Shown one piece after another: positions 1 through 11,833 of a stretch of 64,000 bases of DNA. A model generated the notes under the pieces. The model did no database searches. It saw only the letters and a program-made list of their open reading frames with translations, and had not been told where the DNA came from. The stretch covers positions 75,942-139,941 of the forward strand of contig CAXAMN010014169.1 of NCBI GenBank assembly GCA_963970005.1, in the 5' to 3' direction. The stretch's first letter is position 1; each line of letters starts with the position of its first letter. The stretch is from Durusdinium trenchii. Its lineage: Eukaryota > Sar > Dinophyceae > Suessiales > Symbiodiniaceae. The position numbers were made by a program, and so were the translations under genes.

Positions 1-48
<48 letters not shown>

Positions 49-180
49 TTGACTACTACTGACTACTACTGACTACTAGTGACTACTACTGACTACTACT
101 GACTACTACTACTTCTTCTTCTTCTACTTCTACTTCTACTTCCACTACTCCTACTACTCCTACGGCTACGGCTACGGCTA
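1..180. repeat. Compound triplet microsatellite
   Basis: A (CTA)n run of about 48 bases passes into GACTACTACT units, then CTT/CTA mixtures and a short (TACGGC)n run near 160-185. It is purely low complexity; no gene is seen in it. Confidence 0.95.
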
Positions 181-185
181 CGGCT

Positions 186-3100
186 GCCGTCCGACTCAGA
201 AATCACCTGTTACAGACGCAAAAGCACCGTGCACCGTCGCAAAAAACACCGACGAAATGACGCAGACCGATGAATCTAGCGATGCAAAAAAAAACACCGT
301 CACCAGATACTGTCGCAAAAAGCTTTGGTTACTGAGAAGCCCTTGGGAAACTTGCACGAATATCAGGTTTGCTCTCGAGGAAATCTACAATGACGTCGGG
401 ATCAACTTTCCCGCGGCCGTGGAGGAGGAGGCTTCGCGAAGAGGAGGACACACAAAGCAGGAAGCCGAGACAGAAGGGGGCGGTTGTGGTCAACAACATG
501 TGTGAGACTTAGGTGATCAAACCCAAACTGGACGGTGGGAAATGGATCTCAAATAGCCTGACCTCTTGTGAAATCAACAGCAGTGTGGGATGACTGACCT
601 TTTGCTAATGCTTTTGAAAGGTTTTGAAAGGCACACCGAAACACCCCACAAACCCTGGAGGCATTTGTTCGACTCTATGACCGCTGCGCCGCAGATGACG
701 CAGGCTGGGAAGATGTCACGTTGCGTCAGATTCGTACAGATTAGAACATATAGTCTCAAACCACCTACGTGCCCAAAAAATGAGTGTATCCAAAAGTCAC
801 AATTCGAGAGAGGACATGTCCTGGCGATAATGATATATGAGAAAGTCTGAGCTCACCTTTTCTTCACTTGGCCGTCATACAAGCGGAGGTGGAAGAGCCA
901 GCGCATCAGGGTTCTGAGCTCCAGTACCCTTCTCTGGCATCGCCTTGCCATGGTACCGTCGGCGTCCTCCTCCAAGTACGTGTGGAATGCACGTGGGTTG
1001 TAAAGCTGTGGGTTGTAAAGCTCAGCTTCAGCTCGAAAAATGCCGGGCTGTTGTGTTGGAGTGTGGAGGTTTCACGATCTGGCCAAAACCACAAGTAGTC
1101 TGCCAGGGCTAGGTGAACATCCAAAAACCTACCTAGTGGCAGTTGGCATGATCAGGGGTTGAACAAATCACGGGACAACGGTTAAAAAACCTTGAAAGCA
1201 AATGGTCATTTTTCAAAATCACTTGGATAACTGCATATTTTCAGGAAAGGGATCTCAAACAATGCGGTGACGGTGGTCTGCTTGATCTTGGGATATAGGA
1301 ACCCGGGACACTTTTCCACCATGAAAGCCTCGCACAGCGCAAGCTGCCCTGGCCGCTCATGATTGGTGAACCGGCTGCATACGTCTTGGAGGGCGATGGA
1401 GATGAAGAGGTGATGATCCGTGATGTCCAGGCCTTGAGCCGTAACTCTGGAATATCCCCTACTGGCGCAACAAGCAACTGAGGGTATGTGGGGTTGGTAG
1501 TGCCTTGCAAGGCTAATCCCCAGAGGTCGAAATTGTCGGGTGGTTGAGGGCTGTTCGCGATTTCGACGCCATTCTGGCCTTTTTCCGCGCATACTGCGCC
1601 AAGCACTCAGACGCTTGCACAGCTCATGGAGGTATTGGTGCAAAGGTTGATCGGGTGGGCAAAAATTCCGTAAATTCTCTTCTTGACCAATTCATAGAGA
1701 CAACTTCCACTCAGCCATTGGCAGGTCCCAAAGTGTACCTTGTGCATGAGCTCAGCCAAGTCATCGGAATGTTGTGTACCCAAGAAGCCATTGCGTCACC
1801 CACCCCCCCAAAATATCCAAATGTACCAACCAACTTGGGCTGAACCGCGGGTTGCGGTCTAAAACTGCAAGAACATTTTATAACACCAACAAGCTGTAGG
1901 TCCTAGTAATGCTTTGTATAGCAAGACGAAGGGGAATCTGCGAGGGTGGTAAGCGGATGGGGCATACCTTGCCCAAACACTCCATGTATGGTATAACTGG
2001 TTTTGTTAGTGTATCAGGGGATTTTGCATTTCCCCTATGGGTAAATCCCCTTTTGGTGAAGAAGTTGTTTGTTTTCGTGGTTCATTAAGCAAATCCAAGC
2101 ATATATGCCTGCTACATCGATTTCGGAAATATCCTCAATCAATGTTTCTTGGCACAATATGAAATACGCGGAGTGTCTGGGTTAAGAAACATGTGAGGCG
2201 GCAAAAGGCGTATTATATATTCATGCACCAGGGGTCATGGCTGGGGTACGGGATGGTGTGGCAGTGTGGGATGAGCAAGGTTGAGAGTTGCAGGACCGTT
2301 TGTTTGGGGGGGATTGGAAGGAAACCTAAGACTTCTCCTGTGAGTTGGTGCTCTTCAGGAAAACTTACGGCTGAAGAACCATGCGCAATCTTGAAGACCA
2401 ATTGCAATAGTTGCCTAGATCTCAAAGGAGGTTCAAACTGTCACAGGGGGGACCATGCACCTTTCGAAGGTCCGATTTGACCAAAATGCATGCACTATCA
2501 ACGTGCATACCGATAGCGGCACTAGAATCCCTGCAACACTTCGAATCCCATCAATCGATTTTGCGCCAGGCCGGACTTGAAGCCCCGTGACACCGTGGTG
2601 GAAGTTCTTCAGGCTTGGATATTTCGGACTCATGGGGATGGGCGGAGTGGTTTTTCCCGCGCGGGTAGCTATTGCCCAAGTGACTCCCTTCACGGTGCTT
2701 TGCCCTTCGTGGCCCATCGACACCCATCGACCGCCCCCAGCGACGCCCAATTTCGACTCATGGGCGGAGTGGAGCGGAATCGGCAGTCTAGCTAGCTTTT
2801 GAGGGTCCAGTTGCATAGATCTGATGAGGTGGTGAATACATATATAGTCGACAAGTTTACCGAGTACATTGCAACACCTGGACAGGAGTTCTACAAAAGA
2901 AGGAATTGCTGATGGTGGGAAGTACATCCGGGTTGATAAGCGGCTGTGCAAGCAAGCTGGTTGGCGGGGATGACTTGGAATCGATCGATCGCATGATTAT
3001 AGTCATGGCACCTGGGTTGCCCAGAACCCACCATGCAGGTAGGATGGCCATGTTATGAATCCCATGACCCCGCTTTTCCCACAGTGCGAGAGCTACTTGA

Positions 3101-4420
3101 TGAAGGTGGCGCGCTTGAGGCTACTTGGCCCAACATTTAGCAGAGCTACGATGCATGTGCGGTGTACTACATGATACTACATGTCTATGTGTGGTGCACT
3201 TTTTGTAAGGTTGAAGGTTGCAACAAGGTATGCGGAGGACCAAGTTGTTTGTATGAAAAGTGCAGTCAACATGCATAGAGTTTGCAGTTGGAGTGTCATA
3301 CGTTGCAGGATTGACATGGTGGCTGCGTGGAAGCGATGATCAGAGCAATGCGTAAGAAAAAGTGCTCGGAGGGCGGGTGGGCAGAGTTAGGCAGTTTAAG
3401 TAGTCCATATAGACATGCACTAGTTAAACCAGTCTCCCGGGTCCGCAGGGTTACTATATGTTCAGTTTGACATGTGGTGACTTGCTTTAGAACATACAAG
3501 CTGGAGACTCCAGATACTTGTAACTTGTAGAGTCTCATTAAAGCCAGACCACAAAAGGCACTCACCACAACGGAGGTTCCTGCAACACAAGAGGCACCAG
3601 CGCAGCGAAAGAAAGACTTTTGACATGATCCACTCAAGTCTTAAGTGAAGTATACTATGCATGCCAAGTGTGTTTTGTGTTTGTGGATATTTGTTTGACT
3701 GTCAGTTGCTGTAGAAGTAGATAGTTCCGTTTCATTCTTTGATTCATCTCCTAGAACCCATACCTACCTAGTCCGCAAGTTAGAGGGTGGATCACGCCAG
3801 TCCCCCCTTCCGAGCAGCTTAGAGCAGCTTCTTGTTTTTGCCCTCCAAGTCCACCAATCGAAATCGGAACGCTTAAATCCTGGCCAAGCCGCCCACGTCG
3901 CATCTCCCTCGCCCGCCACGTCTGGCGGTCTGGCGTTTTTCTATGCCGATGCATGGCAGCAGCTCCATGACTCGCCGAGTCTCGTCAGGATCCTCTTGAT
4001 CTCCCGGGGCCTCACCACCATCACCCGACTGCAACGACGTCGAGTCGCCCGCATCTCGCACATGTCGCCGCGCCTCGCGGCGCTGGCGCCTGCACCCCTG
4101 TCGCCTGCACCATTGGCGCCGCCGGTGTGCTTTGGGGCGACGAGTTCCGGCAGCTCGATGAGAGATCACTGGGAGGAAGTCTTTGGGAGTCTCGATCTGA
4201 AGATGAACAGTTTTCTGTTGTCATGATTTTCTGGCCAAATCTTCAACAAGTTTTCAAAAAATCCCAGACGTTCCATGTTAGGGCTAAGGAATCCCCAGCC
4301 AGCCACACATTGGAAATGAACGATTTAGTTTTGTTGTCATTTTCCTTTCATTTGGGTATGGTTATTGATATGGTTGTTGCTAGCATGTTTTTAACATTTG
4401 GTTTTCAGGCCTTCATTTTT
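186..4420. other. Gene-poor stretch, no supported gene
   Basis: Only short open frames on both strands, none with a recognisable domain or consistent splice borders. A GC-rich patch at about 3870-4170 is open in several frames; its minus frame has acidic, Asp/Glu/Arg-rich composition that could be an exon, but nothing confirms it. A half copy of the CCATGGAGTGT foldback family (see 9944-10039) lies at 1970-1992. The stretch from about 4420 to 4790 is AT-rich with GAAGAAAAATGATGA-like simple sequence. Confidence 0.6.
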
Positions 4421-4814
4421 TTTCATTTCAGGCATAGTTATTCTCATCATTTTGTGTTAGGTTAGAGACAGAAAGCAACATGAAGATAGCAAATGGCAAC
4501 CAAAAATAAATGAAGACATAAACGATGCAGACTAAGGCAAATGATAAGAAAATGAAGAAACACATGATGACCCAAATGCAGGACAACATGAATACCAAAA
4601 ATGAAGAAAAATGATGATTTCTCGAGAATTCATCATTTTTCTTCATTTTCTTGTTTCTTCCACCTTTTTTCGTGAATTTTTTTATCCACGAAGACAAAAT
4701 GATGATTCCTCGAGGATTCTTCATTTTCTGGATTGTCCCAGTCTTGTCCTCCTCTTGTCCTTGTCTTAGAAACAAGTGAGGAGATCAGGTATAGATGGAC
4801 AAACCAATGAAAAA

Positions 4815-5040
4815 ATATTGAAAGAAAACACCATGACCCAAAGGAAGATAAAATAAAAACAGAAAAAAATAAAGACATATTGAAAGAAAACACCATGACC
4901 CAAAGGAAGATAAAATAAAGACAGAAAAAATAAAGACATATTGAAAGAAAACACCATGACCCAAAGGAAGATAAAATATAAACAAAAAACACAATGAAAA
5001 CATATTGAAAGAAAACACCATGACCTATCTAGAGAGAAAA
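4815..5040. repeat. AT-rich tandem array, four copies of a ~62-bp unit
   Basis: Unit starts with the string ATATTGAAAGAAAACACC are seen at 4815, 4877, 4938 and 5002, giving periods of 62, 61 and 64 bases. Each unit continues CATGACCCAAAGGAAG and ends in an A-rich tract. The long Phe/Leu-rich open frames on the minus strand here are by-products of the repeat, not proteins. Confidence 0.95.
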
Positions 5041-6570
5041 TGAAAACAAAACTATTTTTGCCACCTTCAGTCTGTGGCTGTGGTACTCTCTTAATGTTAG
5101 GGATCATTGGGCCACGATTCAGCGAAGTTCGGGGGGCCGTCTAGTATACTTGCGAAACCGTCGGGTCATCCCTTCTTTGTTGGAGACGAGCTTGGAGTGG
5201 GAGATGAATGCAACTTAGTTTGACCCAAACGTTCCCCAAAAAACCTACGTGTGGTCCCTCAAAACATCGCCAAACATATTGGGAGTGGAGACCCAAAACA
5301 TCCAGAGGGTCCATGAGCAGCGGCGAGCGCAAAGCCATAATGGAAGACTGTTTGGGACATCCCAACGAAACCATCCATATACATCATGTGGCATCATGTC
5401 CGCAAGTATGTCTACCAACCAACATCCGAATGAATCATATGAATCCTTGGACCATCCTGTCTGGGTGTCAACCAAATCTGATAAATCCTTTAATTGCATC
5501 CGTTGATCGGTGTTGAAGGGTGCCACCAATTGTCTAGCTGGCGGTGCTCACCCCGCAGGGAGCGAGTTGGGAGCCAAGCACCGTATCCGGACAGCCCTCC
5601 ATATTTATCATTCCAGAGGGAGCGACCATGGAAGTTCCCCAACCCCGACAGCTAGTTGTCCCAGATCATGTTTGAAAGAGAGGAAAGAATCTATAGTCCG
5701 TCCTAGTCCGTGAATGTTGGTGGCAAATAGCAAGACCATGATGTGGACCACTTTTTTTGATCGTTGACACATCAAGTGAGGGTTGGCACTGCTTGGTGGA
5801 CATGGCTTTTGCCTAGAACTTTGGTGCCAGTGCTCATGCTTCCTGGCCTTTTCTCATCAGCAACATCCGAGCCGCAGACTAAGACAGTCTAGGCTTGATG
5901 ATGGAGGCTCGTCTTGTCCAGTGGAAGTGGGTCCTTTGAAATCGCCTGCTGGCGAAGCCCCCCCGACGTGTCAAGGACATGTCAACTGAAAAGTTTCAAC
6001 TTCCGGTCGAACGACTTCGGTCTGACCTGTGACCGACCCGACCCATCCAGCAGGTCACCAGCCTTCTGTTTGAAGCGGTGTTCCAAAAAATGAGGGTCCT
6101 CCTAGGAGTGGAACGGGTGCTTTTCAGGCCAACAAACAGTTGCAAAGATTGGCCTACAAGTTTGTTTTGTTTTTGAGAGGAGCAATGGCCCGTGCAGAAG
6201 GCTGGAGAGGCATTCCCAATCAGATCGAGTGCGAGTTGTGCCAAGTTGCGATGCAACCACTCAAAGATTCCAATAGCCTGGCAGCTTAGGTCTACGACCT
6301 GTACAGGCACTGTACAGGGGTATGTTCATCTGGGGCGAACCTGGGTATGTCTCTGGAATGTAGCAACCTACTAGCAATGGCCTCCAACCTAATAGCCATG
6401 GCCTCCAACCTAGTAGCGATGGCGAAGCAATTTGTGGCTGGTTTTCCAGTGCTTTGGTGACGAACCTGGCAGGAAAACAGGCCGCCGCAGGTCCGTCGTG
6501 TGCCGGTCTTCGGCACGTCCAACGGTTCGATCCGGACGGTTCGGACGGTGCCGGTTCCTCTGCAAAACCC
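5041..6570. other. No supported gene
   Basis: Short overlapping open frames on both strands without family resemblance, splice context or codon bias. At 6357-6421 there are degenerate CTAGTAG/GGCCTCCAACC repeats of the family described at 10205-10347. Confidence 0.55.
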
Positions 6571-6676
6571 CCCCAGACACGACCCGGTGGGACTGCCATA
6601 GGACTGCCGATCAGTTGGGGTGGTTGAAAAGGGGTCTACTGTAGGCATATATGGCAGTTCCATGGAGTGTCTGGGA
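6571..6676. repeat. Foldback repeat, CCATGGAGTGTCTGGG family, copy 1
   Basis: The left arm (CCCCAGACAC, then GGTGGGACTGCCA) is the imperfect reverse complement of the right arm (GGCATATATGGCAGTTCC, then ATGGAGTGTCTGGG). About 55 bases separate the arms. It shares its ends with the foldbacks at 9944-10039 and 22743-22811. A 233-residue minus open frame crossing it (6292-6993) is considered accidental. Confidence 0.7.
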
Positions 6677-9600
6677 CCTGTTTTGTAGAGGGGAAAATGG
6701 GTCATCCAACCTTTTTGCACTTCGATTGTTTCAGGGAGTGTATCCATTCCCCGAGACTTGCCCAGAGAAGTCAACAAGTCTTTCTGCCCAGTCTTGAGGA
6801 TGAATCTTGAAATTTCCGGTAGAACTCCATGAGACTCTCGATGTTGGGCCATGGGTGAGAAGGACATCGAGACCCTAGGGCCGTGCAAAAACTTGCAACT
6901 GAGGGGTGATGGTGTCACCGAACACTCCGGACCTCTCAACCTTTTCATTTGAATAAACAGTTCTTTGGGTGGACCGTCGCCTTCATTGGACAACCTTTCT
7001 CTTCTTCAAACTCATGTCTCTTCGTCAGCGGGACTGTTGTTGCGGTCGCACCCAGAAAATGCATCCTGGATACACATATGAGTCGCACGTAATATAATCA
7101 CATCATGAACAGTCAACAAGGCCACCACCCATCTCACTGTATAAAAACGATATCAAATTGCTATAACTACACACACACACACCTAAACCACTTCTATGAT
7201 CTTTACATACCACCACTTCAATGGCTGTCCCTCAAAACCAACATGTCATCCTCTTTGCGAGCTTCTCGTTACTAGTAGAAATGGCCTCCAACCTAATGGT
7301 GTCCTTGCTACTAGTAGCATCCTTGCTCCTAGTAGTAAGGCCAGGAGCCCCTAATAGCGTCCTTGCTACAAGTAGCTAACATCAACGGGCGGCGGAAATC
7401 GTGCCCGGTGGCCCTCGGGACTGAGGCCTTTCCCCGTCGCCGGGGATCCCAGGACCACGTGGGTGGGTGGGTGGAAGGCGCCCAAAACAGGCAACAGTGC
7501 TCTAGAGCAGATGTTAGGTTCTGGTGGGGTGAGTTGTGATATGTTGTGATTCCCTCCTGCTGCATGGTGCTAGTCATGGTGCTCTATTCGTTTGATGCTT
7601 TCTTGAGATTTGGATGTATTGATTGCAGCGATGAGTCATGCACTTTAACACATGCAGTCCAACAAGGTCCTGAGGAAGCAGCATGTGATTTGCTGGCCAC
7701 GTTGGACTTCAAATGTGGAGGTACCGAGACAAACAAGGTTGGCAGGGTCTGGACTGCCATTGAAGCGAAGACCGTTTCCGGCAAAGCCTCATCCCCGCAC
7801 GGGACGAATGTGCCACCTGGGACCATCCAATCCGGCAGCATGGGTCCATGAAGCTATGGAGAGACGAAGTGGAAGACTGGCATTACAGAGAAGACCCAGA
7901 AATCTGGGGCCTTGTTGCTTTTGAAGATGACTTCCAGGGCAGGGTTTTCCGATGAAAATCAATAGTTTCCAATTCAATTTCAGAGTTTGAGAAGCAGATC
8001 TCTTGAGGATTGCTTGGAGCCCCCAGATGGTTTGCGACATAAAACTCCCGCACATGCCACGGAGACAAGCCCTGACGCTTCAGTTGGCATGGCTCTCATG
8101 TGACGAAGCTGTTCGAACGTATAATCTCTTGATTTCGGAAGATACAAGTTCGTCACAGAGGTCAATGCCACTGTCGGAGCATTCTTTGTCGGGATAGACT
8201 AATAATATCTAAGAATTGTCAATTGAGAGAGTGTGATTCATGATGGCCTCATTTCGATGAGGTTGGATGGAATCAAGCTTGATGCGCTAAAGGGGATGAT
8301 TCCCAACCTTAGCACTCTTCTGCGAGACATTTAATGTAGGCTCTGACTCTTGATTAATAAAGTCCCCAAATGAAAACTGTTGATAGCTGTTTCTTTTCCT
8401 CGTACGCACGTCAGCGTGCACCTGGCATCCGGATGGAGCTTTAGGATTGGTTAGCAGGTTGCTTGTAGATGTTCTTGGCCCCTTTCAATGCTGCAATGGA
8501 CCAGGTAGTGGGCCAGCCAGTGCTGCAAATGTTGCAAGCAGCCAGCTGGACCGGACTGAGGGTCAGAAGCCAAGGGACCATCGACACATTGAGCCAAGGA
8601 AGGTATCACCGTTTTGCAAGCTAGCAACACACCCTTTGGCACCTTGGTGTTCGCTTGGATACTGCAAGTCCATGCAACATAGGCCTCTTGTCGGCCCTGA
8701 AAAATTTAAGTCTAAAGGCTGCTGTGTGGTCGAAGCGGGGAACACTGAACTGCGTGTTCTCATGTTTTCTCCAAGTATCTCCAAAGCAGTTCAGCATTCC
8801 CACCAAATGACCACATGCCGAACTTCACCACCAAATGCCCTCAAAAGACCACGGAGGGTGAACCCCATGCCCACGATGACTCACTCCCTGAACTTATCGA
8901 AGCGCATGGCGTTTCAGGTCACCAGGAAGTGGCCCTGGTTCTTGCCAAGATGTCGAAGTCCTGTTACCAAGCGGTTGCAACAAGGAAGACTTGCAATGGC
9001 CAATCCGTCAAGGCTTCGGAACCCTGACAACACCAGGGTTCCATTCATGCCCAATTGAATTTCCCTGGTAGTTTAGTTGATAGGTTGATTTTTGTTGGTT
9101 GTTGATTCTGTTCTGGCGGGTGAAACACAGCCAGATGGACGTAGACGACGTCCAGTCGTGACAATGACAGGCTGGAAGGTGGTGATCAATGAGAAGGACC
9201 TCACCAAGAAGGTCTCAAGGTGGGAGCTTGGATTAAAACGATCTCGCCATAGTCTTGAACAAAAACATGCGTTTATATGATATCGTGGAGGAATCCTGTT
9301 TTGAATGGGTCAAGATATCAAGACTTTGATGCCCAGATCAATCCGATCCATTGTCAATTGTTTGGCACACTTCCGACGCCTTTGATGCCCTGGGTGCGTT
9401 TTCGTCATGGAAAAGCTTACCAAATGAAGTGTTTCTTTATGGTTTGGTCATGAAAGCGTCATAGAATGAACAACAACCAGGAGTCACATGTCGGGGTGGT
9501 TTTTCGTCCCCTTACGTGAGTGGAGTAGCTGGGCACCCCGACTTCCACCGATCGCACCCCGTCGGGGCGGGCCGGTCCAAAATGGGTCCCAGGTCGTCGG

Positions 9601-9943
9601 GGCCGGGCGGCCAGAGCGTGAACATGAGCGACAGCCGAGTTCAGATGAGCTTCAAGTCGCTTGGCAGATACTGATCTTCTACGCGCCGGATTGGTTGACC
9701 CAGGTTAAGGCCAAGAATTTCACCGGTGCTACTAATTTATTAAGAGTTTTGAAGGATCTTCCGTATTTTCTTGGCCATTTAATTTAAGTGCTGAAAACAA
9801 TGCATGATTCCAACAGTGTCAGCAAAGATCCGTCGTAGGCTTACCCGAAAAAAAAGACTGTGCTGTTCTGAGAAGTGTTCACCGTTACGCATTATCCATC
9901 GCTGCAAATGCTCCGAAGTGTGGAAAAATCACGGATCCATACC
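6677..9943. other. No supported gene; repeat fragments
   Basis: No domain or consistent exon was found. At 7268-7379 lies a run of CTACTAGTAGCATCCTTG-like units related to the arrays at 10205-10347 and 38369-38522. The open frame 8447-9058 (203 residues, +) has no recognisable content and is overlapped by equally long shadows. Confidence 0.55.
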
Positions 9944-10039
9944 CCAAACACTCCATGTATGCCACATATGCCTACATTGACTCCCCAAAACCACCCCCAT
10001 GTAGGCATATATGGCATGCGGCATACATGGAGTGTTTGA
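9944..10039. repeat. Foldback (MITE-like) repeat, best-preserved copy
   Basis: The left end CAAACACTCCATGTATGCC is the exact reverse complement of the right end GGCATACATGGAGTGTTTG. The internal pairs CATATGCCTACAT and ATGTAGGCATATATG extend the hairpin. The arms enclose a loop of about 20-25 bases with a run of C. It is too small to encode anything and is probably a non-autonomous element. Confidence 0.85.
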
Positions 10040-10204
10040 GTACTAACAACAATCTGGTGGGTCTCGCTTGACAGCATCGTCTTCCATTTTACGCCGACCG
10101 TCCATGTTTCGCAGTTGTCCTGACGGTGAAGGCAGAGAGAGAAAGGGGGTGCTGCCTCTGGAGGTATGGAGAGGGCATCCAACCAAACTCTTTGATTTTT
10201 CAGG

Positions 10205-10347
10205 TCTAAGTTTGTTACTAATAGCTTCTTGCTACTAGCAGTAATGCCTTTGTAGCTTCTTGCTACTAGTAGTAATGGCCTCCAACCGAATAGCGATGGC
10301 CTCCAACCTAATAGCTTCTTGCGACTAGTAGCTTCTTGCAAGAAGCG
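10205..10347. repeat. CTACTAGTAG / TAGCTTCTTG tandem-like repeat
   Basis: Repeated strings TAGCTTCTTGCTACTAG and GGCCTCCAACC(T/G)AATAGC occur several times in 140 bases. The same words appear at 6357-6421, 7268-7379 and, as a long hairpin, at 38369-38522, so this is a dispersed short-repeat family. Confidence 0.75.
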
Positions 10348-10504
10348 TTGCCCTAATGGATTCAAGGCTTGATCCTTTTGGCTAAAGCGTGATCTTTGAG
10401 TTGGGAATTGCGCAGGAGGCGCGTTTCTATGACGGATGGTAGTAGATACATGTTTATGCTACCTAATGTAAACTTTTGAGTGACAAATCTTTCATATGAA
10501 GAGG

Positions 10505-11830
10505 CTTTACAATCCAATATGAAGAGCAGCGCACGAAGGCTGAGTCCTACGTGTCCGCAATCCGGAGTGCGCATGAGACACTCAAGGAGCTGGAGGCTGA
10601 GGATGCATCCAGATTGGACTATAATGAAGCCCTGAAGCGACAAGCACAGATCTACATGGATGGCATCAGAGAGAGCTTTAGTGGGACAATGGCGGACATG
10701 GCCCTGGGTATTAAAGCTACCACAAGGGCTTTTGTCAACAAGATGTTGACAATTGCCATGCCTCGACCTCCTGGAGTGGCTGGAAGGCTGCCAGTGACTG
10801 GGCAGCTGTCGAGCACAATTCGGATCCCGCTCCGCACTGACTGACTATCGGGTCAACCTCGGACAAGATGAGTGGTCAAGTGACACCGCTGGAAGATTGC
10901 ACCTTTCTGGATGTGATGTTGGCGTGAGCACTGGCCATGAATATTTTGGGACTATTCCTGGAGGATGCTTGAGGAAGGAGTTGCCTTACAAGTTTGGCCG
11001 CAAGACAATGGCCAATGTTAGTGATGGCACATCCCGGCTGGCGGTGTACTATGTGCTCTTGGTCTACATTGACCATGCAAGCTGGGAAATCAGGTTTTCT
11101 ATCACTGAGCCAGGGAGCCAGGAAACAATTTCTGGCCGTGATCCGAACCTGTTGGCCCTCTACCAGGCTGGCGCCCCTCCAGACGGGCGCTTTCTAGCCA
11201 TGGCGTCAGGCATTGTGAGTGGCGGCACAACAGGGCCGAACCAAATAGTGAACTTGGTTCAAGGCCTCACGCCCATCCCGGATCAATCGAACAAACCCAA
11301 CTCCTCATGTTCATGCTCTTCAAATTGATTGATGCCACTGCGCTACAGTACCTCAGGGTGCATTTCGGCACGCAGGTGGCCATTGTGGGAGCAGTGCAAC
11401 CATGGGCTCTTGCTGGGGAGGATGCTGCTGCAGTGGCTGGCGCTGGATTCAAAATATTCAGCGGAACAACCTGGAATGGTCACACCAGAACAGATTTACT
11501 GACATGGTGGAAGGAAAACAGCGAGCAGCCTCAGTGGTTCCTCATTTACACTTGATTGACAGAGCTGGACAGTGATGAGCAGAGGAGGCTTTTGCATGAA
11601 CTCACTCATGCATTTCCGTACCAGCTCCGAGGATATGCTGGAGCTGCTGTGCTTGCAAGGCACGGTCCTGTGGCAGAAGGTGGGCTGGTGCCATTCTTTG
11701 AGAAGCATACTATCCCTGCATACAGTAAGCATATCAAAACCGCGCAGCCTGGGACTGGCATTGCCATGCTGTCATTTCCCATTGAAAAGGTGTCCCAAAT
11801 TCACCGTTTGACTCTCATACTACTTGTAAA
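10505..11830 (+). other. Coding-like block upstream of LINE remnant, frames broken
   Basis: Several + frames have protein-like composition in succession: 10505-10843 (helical, containing YEEQRTKAESYVSAIR), 10870-11328, 11307-11543 and 11556-11800. Each ends in a stop and the next lies in another frame. They may be upstream parts of the retroelement whose zinc-knuckle and RNase H region follows directly, or exons of a host gene. No domain was recognised, so the assignment rests only on adjacency and composition. Confidence 0.35.
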
Positions 11831-11833
11831 GTT

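Noticed and set aside
4428-5107. Hydrophobic minus frames resembling membrane proteins
   Set aside because: Caused by translation of the 62-bp AT-rich tandem array; the Phe/Leu/Ser pattern repeats with the array period.
6292-6993. 233-residue minus open frame
   Set aside because: It crosses a foldback repeat and CTAGTAG repeat units and shows no domain, so it is a repeat-derived open frame.
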